Below, one piece after another: positions 35,112 to 46,744 of a stretch of 64,000 nucleotides of DNA; the first letter of the stretch is position 1, and each line of letters opens with the position of its first letter. This DNA is from Trichaptum fuscoviolaceum (lineage: Eukaryota; Basidiomycota; Agaricomycetes; Hymenochaetales; Trichaptaceae), in assembly GCA_910574455.1 (NCBI GenBank), contig CAJSYZ010000001.1, positions 2,339,424 to 2,403,423 of the forward strand. The letters are read 5' to 3'. The notes beneath the pieces are model-generated. The model searched no databases. It was not told where the DNA came from and saw only the letters and a list, made by a program, of their open reading frames with translations. A program made the position numbers and the translations under genes.

Positions 35112-38100
35112 AATCTGTAGTATGTCGTTCTTCTCGTTTCTCTGTTTGCAAATTGATTTACTGAGCTGATCGAGTTTTAGGTCAAAGCATTTGTACAATG
35201 ACCCTTGCTAATAATGGATTGAATTAGCTTCCCTTGCCTTTGTGTCGGTGCGCTGATGAGGATCAAGATACACCAGTAAGTAGTTGAATACTGAACATCT
35301 ACTATCGCAGTGCGGACATCTCGGGAATGCACCTCCTCAAAGCCGGTGATGTATGTATTTCCCCCCTTCTCTGTGCCCTCACCTCTTCTATACAAGTAAG
35401 CTGAAACAGAATATGTTGATGTGAACCTAGATATGAAGTCATCAGTCATCCTATATCCTGTCTAATTGCGGCGACGCGTAAACAGAGTATGAAGAGATAC
35501 TAAAGTTGCGAATCGATAAGACAACAACAAGGCACTTGAGACTCAGGCAATATACGCCACTGATATAAGCCGAACGGGCGCGTGTTAGAAACGTCTCTAT
35601 ATAGTTCATCCTTTTATAGTACGGGATTCCTCAACTAACCTCCTTCCGTTCGATGATCAGATAAACTGACTGCTATACTTCACAGTATCTGACATCGACT
35701 ACGTATACGGGGCCGTGCCTCGATGTAAGGACCCTCTAAGCGCAATACAAGACTCACATCATCAGATGTGCGCAAGGATATCCGGAGCATGGCCTTCACC
35801 GAGGCTTGGTGTCAATCTCTTATTCTACGGTAACAGGACGTCCATCTTGGCTCGCTCATACGAGGCTTAGAGCAGAACGTGTATCTCCTTTCTCCCCAAC
35901 TGCGGGCCCTCTTTTCGCATAATCACGATTTAAGGCGGCAAGGCCCGCGCGGAGGCCTGAGCACTGGTATCCACTCTGGCGCCTCGTCACGCTATCGGTA
36001 GTCATTAGCGCAACGCATGTACGGTTGTACGATGTCCGCAGTCCTGTGGGCCGTGGCGCGGCCTATGCGTACTATCGGCTTGGGAAAACGGAGGTGCATC
36101 GTGCTTTGCGAGCAATGCGACTCGGACTTTCTAGCGCTGATGCTGGGGCCTCTGCGTCCTTATATGTCTACATGATGCTTTATGTGCGATCGCGGAGACC
36201 CGTCTACCGGTTTGTTCAATTCTGTGACTGATGGACGGTGGGCGCTCTTTGATCGCTGTGAGGGGGGGGGAGGCATATGAATTGGCAAGCAGGAAATAGA
36301 CGGGGAAATACACTTTAAGCTAACTTCCCGAGCCTGGGGCTGCTTCTGAGCTTCGTGACTTATTTGCCGAGTACCGCAGCACATTTGCAATACGAATATG
36401 TACGTTGGCCGTCTGACGTATCACAGGCAGGGTGTTTGCGCCACAGGACACGATCTGGCTTCCCTTCCAGCCTTCCGTCCCCGCACAACATGCTATGTCT
36501 TCCTTTCTTTGGACCAGGCTCGCCCCTGTTTCGAATGTGGATGGTAAGGTCTTCGCACAGGACGTGATCGAAGGCTCGAGGACGTGGAGCTTCGTCGCTT
36601 GCTATTTCCTGAAGAGCTTGCACGCCCTCGTGGTTGGAAGAGCGTTTATATTCAACACGGCCTCTTGATTGGGGCGCATTGCATTACACTTTACTGTGTT
36701 CAATGTCCCGCGGAATGCACGAGACCTGCCGCACTTGTCATAGGATCAGGGTCAGGTTTGGGACTTGAAAGGTCTGGTACTTCACTGAGAAGTCCTTATG
36801 TGATCTAGCATTCATTCATGGGATCTTATTAAAGCAGGCGCACCATCTGTTTGCGACCATTCGCTATACTACTCGTCAGTAAGATCTGATCACATCGTAA
36901 TAGATGACTGACAAGAGAATAGATGATAAGAATTCTGTGGACGGAATGGAGGTACTCTGATCTTGAGTTCATCGTGTCATTGACTCTTGGCCGAAATTGA
37001 ATATAACGTAGGCACGCCCACGCATGATATGGACTCAGACTGTCATTGTGCGTTTAGTATGTACCTCAACACAGAACAAACACAGATAGAATGAATGTAA
37101 GATCTGCGAGAGCATGTTCATTGGTTAACAATTGGCAGTGCACCGACGTGCGATTGGATGAGAGGAAGTGCCCTCCATTCTGTCTGTTCACCACTTGTGA
37201 AGTCTAAATGACGCATATTGCAGCTTGAGCTCTGGCTGCGGGACGATATCGGCTGCAAGGTGCCTTCGAAGATGGCTGAATGGTTGCACGGTTTGGCGAC
37301 GGCCTGAGCGTTTGCAATGAGTTGCAAGGCTCTTTACTTTGCTGGATTGGATACGTGCATAGGCCTCGGGATTGTTGTCTGGTGTGGATGGGCCACGGTG
37401 ACGGCCGGAGCGTGCGTTCGGCTTCGGTGCTTCTCCTTATCGCTCAGGCTGCGTTCAGACTTGCAAAAGCTTGCAGCTCTTTGCGCGAGCACGGATCGGG
37501 ATTCGGGACTTCATATGCAGGGCCAAACCACCGGGACGGTCGACGCCGATCCGGACGATCATAGGATAAAACTCTTTTATTTCGTATTCGTCGATCTTAT
37601 GCGGAAGTCGACTGCGCATAGTTATGGTCTAATAAAGGGCTTTTTGAAAGCCGCCTTTGGTGCTGGTTGGCCTTCCGAAGTTGTGAATGGCCTTCCGGGG
37701 TCGGAAATAGATGCATCATTGAGTCCTATCTGTTGTGTACACTGTCCACGGATGGGGATCCGGAGTATTCGAGTGTGCTCTATGAAATTGATGGGAGTGG
37801 ATTGACGAGCAAGCGCTGTCCGGATGAGTGGGTCAATGGGCTTTCGGTGCCATTTATCGTTCATGCACATGTCAGAAAACACCCATATGTTCTTGGTTCG
37901 GAAGGATCGAACGGGGGTTTCTCCAGCTTGCATGCTTTGCTTACGGAAATCACGAGATACAGCTTCTGGCTGTGTTGCTCGGGAGCGACGACCAATATGC
38001 ATCTCGGGCTATGTCGTGCACTCGGACGCTCCGGATGCGTCGGGACGTCCGGTCACCCGTATCGTCATCGATGATCAGCGTCGCGTTCGTACTCATATGC

Positions 38101-39890
38101 ATAGTTTTCTAGACGTTCACCCGAGCATAACAAGTCCATTCGGAGCTTTGCTTGACCCTGGTTGCTCGAATTGACCGGGACCTTGGTTGACTTTTAGACA
38201 AATATTTGTTTTCTTTCTCATGTTGATGCGGCTCTTGGCGGACACTGTATCGCTGGGTTTGTTTCAAGAGCGCTTAACGAGGTTGCGAAATGAGAGGGCT
38301 TATGTAGCTAGGACACGTATGTATGTGTATACATGTATATGAAGCGCAGTATCCAAGAACTTCAATTTGAAGTGTTTCGTTTCAGATCGGTTTGGGATTT
38401 ACTGGTGTTCGTTCATCCGTTCGTTTGCGACGAGAGCGGGCCCGGACGCCGCTCGGAAGCTGGGGTATGATTGATTGACGTCGAGCGAAATATACCGCTT
38501 TTGCGGGGTACATGCTTCTGCTGTGTTTTAGCGAGCCTTGGGGACGAATTGGTCGTTTTTAACGTACTGCATCGAAGACAGGGAGGATCCGCCACAGGGT
38601 GTAGAGATGTGTGTATGTTTTCGCAGGGAGATTGCAATTCAATACCAGTGGGCTTGATTTCCGACTCCGCGACTATCTGCTATGATAAAGCTCATATATT
38701 TGTAGTACTGTAGTGCGACTCCGGAGCTAGTCGAGATCGAGTTAACACTGAGGTTAACTTCCATAATCCTTCAATTCATGTCATGGGCACGAATGGGTCC
38801 CAGCTTGTACATACATAGCTCGGACGCCACGGGCGCTAGTAGTACATATGCCGATGCATTTATCAGCGAAAATTGCAATACACTTAGTCTTGGTCTCCCA
38901 CCGGTATGTATGCATTCGCTAGATTACTCCTATTTCCGACTGCGACTGCGATTGCTTTGATGAAATGAAGTCGTATTTACCCAGCACGGGCGATCCTGGG
39001 CGCCTCTCCAAGCTTGTTCGGCTGCGACTGAATGCGGGGTCACGGTTTGCTAGTAGTGTGGACGCCATTGGCAGTGTTGGCAGATGGATATATGCGCTGG
39101 CCCGGGCCCCACTGGGCGAAAGCGGGTGCACTTGAGTTGTATCGAGATAGAGTTGGGCGAGCAGCCGGTTGACAGACGGCAATCATGAAAAGAAGAGGGA
39201 CTGGGAAACAGCGCAAGAGAAGCATACACCTTAATATTTGTTGCTGATCTTCTTCTGCACATTCTGTTTTTCTGAATGCGATGCATACGTTCAGGTACAC
39301 GATTGTGCGTACTCTGTATGTTTTGCCGCAGTGCGCGCGTTCACTAATGAGCTCCTTCCTCATTCGGCGCACGCGTTCGAGGGCTCGCGGTGGCCCTGGG
39401 AAGCCTCCGCCGATGCTGGAGAGGACATATGCGCACACTTGTCGTGGACGTAAAGATGACATTTGTGCTGGGCGCCAGAAACCGACTGGACGACGAGCAG
39501 GAGAAATCAGGATTGGGCCGGACCGATGAGGAATGATATCAGTTGCACTCTATCCTGTCACATTTTCACATTCCCATTCCCATCTTTCCCTCCTTTTACT
39601 TATATTCCCTCAGTTCGCCTTTTTTCTCCTCCCTCACCCCCTCCCTGTCCTCCGCGTCCTCCTCGCCTCCCTCGTCGTCGTCCCCACCGTCGTCGACGCC
39701 CGCCACGCCCCCATCCTCATCGCCCCCGTCCTCCTTCCCTGCCCCAGGCTGTCCGCGGCATCTCCGGCGTTAGGCCTGGACTGATTCGCATCTCGCAGCC
39801 TCTGCTACCATAGCTCCCGCCACTGCGCCGTAACACCCGTTTACGCGGACGCAATCAGTGACGAACTGCGCCCAGGACCCAGGACCAGCG
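35112..39890. other. 4.8 kb gene-poor region
   Basis: No gene could be supported on either strand. Open frames are short, mostly antisense to one another and without family features. The longest with an ATG (37317-37805, +, 162 codons) shows no recognisable domain and no coding-like pattern. Noted: a run of nine or more G at about 36261, a local repeat of GGCCTTCCG at about 37670 and 37690, and a pyrimidine-rich stretch at the right end. The region lies upstream of the serine-rich gene at 39891, and might be a long promoter, a non-coding transcript or decayed sequence. Confidence 0.5.
39541..39760 (+). promoter_or_regulatory. Long pyrimidine-rich tract before the serine-rich gene
   Basis: About 200 bp of C/T-dominated sequence on the + strand (many TCC, CTC and CCC triplets), ending about 130 bp before the ATG at 39891. 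Pyrimidine-rich tracts just before the transcription start are common in strongly or developmentally expressed fungal genes. Strand asymmetry this long could also allow triplex DNA. The 83-codon open frame inside it is most likely a product of the skewed composition. Confidence 0.5.
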
Positions 39891-40866
39891 ATGCCCTCGC
39901 TCAGACGCACAGTCTCCTCGCCCATGGTGCGCGCGAGCCCGTACCCGTCGCTCTCTGCGGGCGCACCTGCCCCAGGCGCAGGCATGACGGCCGCGACGCG
40001 CATACGCCGCGCGTGCTCGGGTTCGGAGCCCAACAGCGCCCGCCGCTCGCGCACCGTCCTCGCCGACATCGAGTGGTGGCGCGTTCTCGACGGGCAGCAT
40101 GCGGAAGACAGCGAGAACGGAGTGAATGGCGCGGATGCCGATCAGGATCAGGACCAAGACCAGGACCGCCAGATCGACACTGACGCTGCGGCGAGTGGTC
40201 CTACCTCGACGTTTGATGCAATGCACGCTTCGGAGTGGGATGCGACGGACATGGATGTCGCTTTGGGCGAGCCAGGGGTCAGTGCTTCGTCCATACATCC
40301 TGACTGTCTAAAGTATATTCACTAATCATGCTCTTGCTTTGATGACATATTCCTTTCTTGCATCACCACGTCTTGTGTGCCTTGCGCGTTTCACAACAAA
40401 TATTGCCGTAATTCCAAAAAAAACACGCATATAGGCACTCTCAATTACGACCCCCTTCGCCGCACTTTCGATATCGTCGATGCTGCCTACGACACCGCCC
40501 AGGAGACGCACTGGGATGCATCGCGAAGCGTCAGACGCGTCCGACGTGTCGTCCAGCGAGTCGACGCCCGAACCTTCGCCGAGTAGCGCGTCTTTCGCAG
40601 ATGCGCTCGCGTCCATGGCTTCCGTGGAATGCGCGTTTGATTTAGGTTTCGACATGGGCTTCCCTACGTCCACGGCCAGCGCCGGCGGCAACAGACATAG
40701 TCGTGTGGAGTTGTTTTCATCCGCGTTTCTACCAGACGGTCCTGACGCTGGAAGGCGGCCGAGCTCGCTTGGTGCGGCGTTCATGCTGCGCTCAGTGTCC
40801 TTCAATGGATTCGAGGCCCCTCGTGAACACGTCGATGGTCGGTTCGGCGACGTCGTCTTCTTATGA
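39891..40866 (+). CDS. Serine-rich hypothetical protein with a DIEWWRVLDGQ motif
   Basis: Two exons, 39891-40277 and 40435-40866, join in phase (129 + 144 codons, 272 residues). The start MPSLRRTVSSPMVRASPYP has tandem basic-Ser/Thr sites that suit phosphorylation. Then come TVLADIEWWRVLDGQ, a run of Asp-Gln pairs (DADQDQDQDQDRQ), and in exon 2 PFAALSISS, the Ser/Glu-rich SSSESTPEPSPSS, FDLGFDMGFP and LRSVSFNGFE. From memory, similar short proteins with a DIEWW-type motif occur as hypothetical proteins in many mushrooms, but I know no function. Antisense open frames overlap it, but only this strand gives two exons that join with GT-AG borders. GC-rich, unlike its AT-richer flanks, and isolated by long gaps on both sides. 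Confidence 0.65.
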
Positions 40867-42518
40867 TGGATTCTACCCCATCCGCGACGAGAAGGAACGA
40901 CTCGCTAAAATGACACACCTCTTCCTCGTACACACATCCCCTTCCAGTTCATGCAAATAGCTTTCAAACACGGCATCCCGCACCATCATCATTGCATTTA
41001 CACTCATCATCAACCCACACCGCGCAACGCAAATCACCCGCATCGCATTCGCATCTATCCATTGTTACTCTCCGCATCCATTTTATGACGATCACCGACG
41101 ACGTTCCTGCGCGTCGGATTCACGTCCTCACCCTCTGCTAACGACCTGGTCATGCACAAAACTCCGACGTTGAACACAGTCCGACATCCCGATCCCATAC
41201 TAGCGTGTGCTATTGATCTTGACCTGGGTTTCTCAGCTTTGGAACCTGCAGTATGCTTGAGATGGTGTGCATTGCGCCTGTCTCGAAGCTATCCCACACA
41301 AACAAGAACATTTGCACATCTCCACCCTCTTGCTCTATTTCTATTTCTCTGACATCTCTTGCTTCCTCTCTTGCTTCTCTTGGACTGACGACCACCCCAC
41401 AAATCCGCTTTTTTGCTGTTGCTCTTCATCTCGCTTGCACATATTTTTTCCGCACAGAAAGGGCAACCTGGATTTGTTCACGCCAATGCCATCACGCTTT
41501 TACTTCATGTCTATACTTCACGTTGGTTCACGTATATTTTCTTTTGACGACCTCATAGCTTTTTCTGGCCTTTTTTTTATTCCTTTGTTAATCATTTCTA
41601 TTGTCCATCTCGCTGTCGACATATCTTTTCAGATCTAAAATTCCTTTCCACTTTTTTTGCTTTTTGTTCTTCCCTTCCTCTCTTCTTTCTTTAACCTTGT
41701 CTGAAGAAGCAACTGTAATGATAGATATGCACGCGATCGTCCTTCCTGAACCCTCTATCGCATCTCTTGTCCTGCCCCCTTTCCAACTCTGTGTGCACGA
41801 ATAACCCATCGCAAACGATCTTCGAGCTGCTAAAATGTTTGCTGGGACTTTGTGCTGCACTCCGTGTAACGACCCTTCATGACGATTTACGAACCCCCTT
41901 ATTTATTACTCTCTTGCCTCCTCAAAATCGCTCTGAATGTTGTCTGCTTTCTCTTCTTACCCCATCCCCCTCACCTTCATCGTTGGCTCGAAACCCACAA
42001 CGTATCCCGCTTTCAACTTCATTGTGTTCGTTCCACTTTCCCCTTCTTTCGGCGGTATACGGTAGAAGAATTTATAAATGACAATTTTAGTTCCCTTTAA
42101 CATTTGATTATGTGCTGGCTGCAATGTACGTTAGTGCGTTTCTTTACAGTACATACATATTAGACTTGTTGTGTTTTCTTCCTTTCCGATTTCAATGAAC
42201 ATATCATGGACAGACTCTGCAGCGAAAAGTGTGAAAAATCTAGTTTGGTTTGAGATCTGCAAAGTGTCAATGTTACTTTGTGATCTTTGTTAGGAAATTT
42301 TGCGTGCTTACTGGATACAAGAACATGGGATCGGAAAGCGTAAACAAGGGGAGGTCGATGACGACAACGAGAAAAGAAAATAGAGGAGGAGGGGAGGAAG
42401 GGGGTGCTATTACTACTACACGTAGAAAGCTGAGAGCCTAAAAATATAACACGAACCAAAAGAAAGGACGGACGGACAAAGATGCGGTTGAGAGTAATAA
42501 AGCATGCATGCATGCTTG
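40867..42518. other. 1.65 kb between convergent genes, nothing recognised
   Basis: Region between two converging stop codons. It is T/C-rich on the + strand and has no open frame with family features. A 3' UTR of the serine-rich gene, possibly long, is the simplest content. A GCATGCATGCATGC simple repeat lies at about 42502-42516 near the guanylyltransferase stop. Confidence 0.5.
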
Positions 42519-44531
42519 TCACCGGTTAAAGCCCATTATCGTCTTAGGACCTCCGACGCGGCTGAACGGCGACTCTTGGAGAGGACCGTACCGGAGGTCG
42601 AGCGCGGGCGGTGGTCCTCCCCTACCTGCGCCTGGAGGGGGCCCGGCGTGCGGGTGGTAGTGCTGCTGTTGGTGCTGTTGCGGATGTTGCGGATGCTGGC
42701 CCTGTGGAGGCGGGCCGCCCCGAGGGGGCTGCGCTTGTCGTGCCTTCCACGCAGATCGGATGGCGTTGGATCGCGCAAGGAGCTAGATTGAGAATACGAG
42801 GAAGAAACGGTCAATCTCTGAGATGAAGATTCGAGTAAAACTTGGGGGTGCTCAGACGGGATTGAGTTTTCATAGAAGGAATGCAGGAGAATGGGTGTAA
42901 AAGTGATGATTTACGCACGTCTTCTTTCTCCACGCCGTCGATGATCGACTGGATAATGTTCTCAACGACGGTCTTGAAATTGCCATTTGGCTTGTCGTCG
43001 CGGAAGCGCATCATCCGCCAGCGCTCATGCGAAGTCTCCCAGTAGACTTCGACAATCCGATCTTCGACCTGCTCACCTGACGCCTTTAACCTGCAAACAG
43101 AATAGAAGCCAGAAGTAGAGCGCGTTCGTTAGCGAGAAATAACTATAGTACGAAAAAGCCAAGGGAACAAAAGGGAATACGCACTGTTCCCATTCCTCGT
43201 CGTCCATGTAGAGTTCGTCAAACGGCTCGTAGACATCGTTGCCGCCAGTATACACAAGCAGGGCGAAGATGGGCTTCGCGCAGAAGTCGGGCTTGGAGGG
43301 GTTCTGTGGGTCTGGCGGGAAGCGCAACATGAGCTTGAAGTCGATCGTGTTTTCTGAAGGTGGCTTCCACTTTAGGCTGTCAGAGAGAATGGGGAGAGAC
43401 GTTCGCGTCAGTTATGCGATGCGAAGGACCGACGAAAAGAGCGCAGATTGGAGGATATCAAGGGATAACGTACATCTTGGGGTCGGTACCAACTACGTAC
43501 GGCGATTGAAGGGGAGTGTATATCAGCCCGTCGTTGCCGTGCTGCAGCTTGGGGATGTCTTCGTTAAAAACTTTCTCGACACCATATGAGAGGTTCATAG
43601 GCTTGACTTTGATACTGGCAGAATGCAATAACGTGAATATAGCGGCAGAAGAGAGATGAAAGAACACATGCGCACTCAAAAGGCAGGCTTTCCACCATGC
43701 GAGGATGGTCTTGCAGCATTTTCTTAAATGGCTTGTAGAACCATTCTTGAAGCCTCTACATGGTCGATGTACATGTTAGATATGACGGCGAGAGAGATCA
43801 GAGACAGGTTGCACACCCCATAGCGTTTGTCGAGTGTTCGTGACATTATATTATTTCCATCTATGAACGGACAATCAAAGGCGAGAAAGCGTAGCGTTTC
43901 CTGAATAAACCAATGAGCAATAGCTGGCATACGACAGTACTATTCTTTCATAGCTGTACATACCTGTCCAGTTCGTGGGTCTGCGTCTAATACAAGCTCT
44001 CCGTCCACGATAGTATCTCGTAGGGGGAAAGTTGGTTGTTCATGATGAGGGAAGAAGAACCCGGTAAGAGTGCGAAAGCTATTGTGTCGGTCAATCTGTT
44101 TGGATTACGATGAGAAGAAGTTAGTTCAGCGAGCAGTTTCCGGAGAGGAATGGGTTGAGCATTCACCAAGTAAACATGCTGTGTGGCGGCGTCTACGGTC
44201 TGTATGTAGAGCAGAACACGAACGCCATCGGATTTCTCGCACACCCAGTAGCTGAGCAGTTACGAATCAGTTATGAGTCCAGCGGATGACACAAGTTCAT
44301 TACTCTTCGTGTTCGAGCCTGTCGAGGTCCCTTTGAGCAAAGCTGACGGGTTGGCTACCGGGAAACCTATAGAGCACCGTTCAGATGCTTATCCTTAGTA
44401 GAACAAAGATTTCACGTTTACTTAGTATTATTCGCTTGACAATGCTTTGCTACAGTACGTCGAAGGCCGTCGAGATAGGGTTGCAATACAATTTCGCCTG
44501 GGATGTCAGGGATGTTAGGAGTATGAGGCAT
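42519..44531 (-). CDS. CEG1: mRNA guanylyltransferase (capping enzyme alpha subunit, Ceg1)
   Basis: Puts GMP on the 5' end of nascent mRNA in the nucleus. The start is MPHTPNIPDIPGEIVLQPYL at 44531. The active site is VCEKSDGVRVLLYIQ (KxDG, with the Lys that carries GMP), followed by TIVDGELVLD, LRFLAFDCPFIDG, KVKPMNLSYG, NDGLIYTPLQSPYVVGTDP and LKWKPPSENTIDFKL, motifs III to V of nucleotidyltransferases, then the OB-fold part with RIVEVYWE, WRMMRFRDDKPNGN. The end differs from yeast Ceg1: about 60 residues of Pro/Gly/His/Gln-rich sequence with PPPQGQHPQHPQQHQQQHY and then GAGRGGPPPALDL, to the stop at 42519. About ten short introns. It lies just downstream of SKP1 on the same strand. Confidence 0.95.
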
Positions 44532-44814
44532 GAGCAACTGTGGCCATCGAGCTTATTTCCAGTGAGGTAACAAAAGGCTGCGGTGCCAGTGGCAGTGGAA
44601 ATTGAATAGTCTGAATCATGCTTACGTGAACAAGATAAAACTTTCATCAATCAATGACAACGTTGTAACAGGTCGTTGAAGATAAAGGAGAAGCATGGTT
44701 TACGAAGCACTCTAGTAGCACAGTTCGTTTGTATCGATTTTACAAATAACAGACAGAACGAAAGCAAGGAAAAAGTAAAGGTACCGTCATCGAGGGGTGT
44801 ATGTATGTGCTTGC

Positions 44815-45617
44815 TTAACGATCCTCAGCCCATTCCTATCAGAGTGCTAGTTAGATCTGATCAGTATAAGATAAAGCAAGAGCGCTCACGTTCTCCTTCT
44901 TGATTTGCGCCTTTATGATAATAAAGATTAGAGAATGTTAAGATGAGTTATAAGAAAATTGCGTTACCTCCTCCTCAGGAGTAAAGTCGTTAACAATGTT
45001 GAAGAGCTTGCGGATTTCCTCTGGAGTCTTTCCCTTGATCATGTTCGCCACAGTCTTGCATCCCACATCACTAAGAGGTGTTACTTAGTATCCGCTTACA
45101 TATATGAGCCTCTTTGCACTAACAGTAAGGACTTGATGTCCAGGTAATTAGCCGCGAGGATGATCTCGAACAGCATCTCTTGGTCCACAGTAATGAACTT
45201 CTGGTCCCACTCGCTGATGTCAGTAGTCCGCTTGCGTGACTCCTCTGCGCTAGAGTCGTCGGTAGGCGGAAGAGGGTCGCTACGGTGGTGCTCGCAGTAT
45301 TCAAGAACCTACGATGCGCAGCAATCGAGTTAGATGTCCATAGTAGCTTAAGTGGCCAATATGCGCGTCAAGTCGTGTCAATCCTCACCTTTTTTAGCAC
45401 ACTAGATGAGACATTCGGTAAGGGGATTGCTTGATCGCTCTCGCCAACGTCTGAGGAGTGAAAGACGCGTTGTCAGTAAAGCGGCTCGGAATGCCAAGAT
45501 CTCGTCTTCCGCTTGATGACACTTGCCTTCAAGCATGTTCTTGATTAAAACACTGCGCTCAGCAACGTCTTTGTCGACGACGAACTGCTCATTGTCGGAA
45601 GTGACAAGAAGGACCAT
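44815..45617 (-). CDS. SKP1: Skp1, core of SCF ubiquitin ligases
   Basis: Links F-box proteins to cullin in SCF ligases. The start [20 protein letters not shown] is followed by [10 protein letters not shown], the BTB/POZ-like fold, then [93 protein letters not shown] and TPEEEAQIKKENEWAEDR, the F-box-binding C-terminus with the classical WAEDR end. About 160 residues, as in all Skp1. The intron after LE (45451-45526) starts with GC instead of GT (see separate entry). Five or so introns. It is divergent from the bL27m gene. Confidence 0.97.
45451..45526 (-). other. GC-AG intron in SKP1
   Basis: 76 nt intron in the minus-strand gene. The exon ends ..CTTGAAG, the intron starts GCAAGT and ends CTCCTCAG, and the next exon starts ACGTTGG. 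Only this join gives the conserved M-L-E-D-V-G-E sequence in frame. Apart from the C at position 2 the donor fits the consensus well, as is usual for GC-AG introns. Confidence 0.85.
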
Positions 45618-45893
45618 GTTTGAATCGATAAAGGAAAGACAGAGGCTGTGGCGGTAGGAAAGAGGGCGGAATGAGGAGCACCTCCCGAGCTCAGCGTGCC
45701 CTATAAAATAGGGAAACTGCTTATCTAATCCGGTACCGCTTCAAGTTGTAGCCTTTGTGAATCACTTCAAGTCAAGTTGCAACCACAAGAAGGAACATTC
45801 TCGCCTTGTGTGGCGATCGACATCAACGCTTCGTCCACTGCAAATTTAAGTGGCGAACAAAACACTAGGCTGTGCTGGTCGACCTCCTAGAAT
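45618..45893. promoter_or_regulatory. Divergent promoter SKP1 / bL27m with palindromic TATA
   Basis: 276 bp between two start codons on opposite strands. CCCTAT-AAA-ATAGGG at 45699-45713 is a perfect inverted repeat around AAA; read toward SKP1 it contains TATTTTATA and read toward bL27m TATAAAAT. It lies 82-96 bp upstream of the SKP1 ATG, a normal TATA distance, and about 180 bp from the other ATG. Confidence 0.55.
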
Positions 45894-46528
45894 ATGGCTT
45901 TTCTCTCTGCGTTGAAATTCACTTCCTTCCGGAGCGTGTACAATCCATTTTCTGCGACAGGTATACTCTACATCTAATATATCTACCATACTCGAGTCTC
46001 AACTAGAATCGCCATCACCCAGGTCTTGGCTCGGTGCGGACAGCAACAAAGCGTGCCGGAGGCACAGTCCGCAACCACGGACATTCTCCAGGGAAGCGTC
46101 TTGGTGTAAAGAAATTCTCTGGTTCGTGGTTTCTGTGGATTCTTGCCCGCATATCAGATCTGAACGTTGTGCTTTATTGTAGATGAATATGTTATTCCAG
46201 GAAATATTATTGTTCGACAGCGTGGTACACAGTTCCACCCAGGGCAACACGTACGAGTATTCAGTCCACACTTTTCGCCAAACCATTGACCTTTCTCTCC
46301 TTTGTTCAGGTTGGAATGGGCCGCGATCACACTATATTTGCACTCGTCCCGGGATATGTGCGCTTCTACTCGAAGAAATGGATGAATGGCGAGCGTCGGT
46401 ATGTGGGCCTTGTCCTAAACCGTGGCGAGAAGCTACCACGCGACGAAGCCTCCCTTGGACGAAGTCGTTACTTTGGTCTCGTAGATCTTAATGCCTCCAG
46501 CACGCCGCAACCGCAAACCGCTATGTGA
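45894..46528 (+). CDS. Mitochondrial ribosomal protein bL27m (yeast Mrp7)
   Basis: Large-subunit protein near the peptidyl-transferase centre of mitochondrial ribosomes. The start [19 protein letters not shown] is rich in basic and hydroxyl residues and lacks acids, as in mitochondrial presequences. Then [14 protein letters not shown] and [11 protein letters not shown] give the L27 start, and [19 protein letters not shown] with [14 protein letters not shown] the core L27 motif. The C-terminal extension ([19 protein letters not shown] and on) is typical for fungal bL27m. Three introns, all in phase. About 150 residues. Confidence 0.94.
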
Positions 46529-46744
46529 ATACCTGCCTCATGTGCATCTGGTTTTCAGCTTTGGACTCCAACGCTGCGATGTGCTTCGTTGATTTATCCT
46601 ATACAGGAAGCTATTCCCCGATCGGTTATTACTGAGAGGAAAGCGGAAAGACTGCTGTCTCCGACTTGCCTCCCGCATATTGGCAATTGATTTGCTTCCG
46701 ATTGTACACGTAAAAGTAATACATATAATGCAGTATAAAGATAA

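Noticed and set aside
39533..39784. 83-codon + strand frame with hydrophobic leader-like sequence
   Set aside because: It lies fully in the pyrimidine tract, where any frame reads as Leu/Pro/Ser/Val; no homologous pattern.
35112..39890. Mushroom pheromone precursor genes in the empty region
   Set aside because: No short frame ends in a CaaX prenylation motif in a plausible context.
40326..40805. 159-codon minus-strand frame
   Set aside because: Antisense to exon 2 of the serine-rich gene and its intron; the + strand model joins by canonical splice sites, this one has no partner exon.
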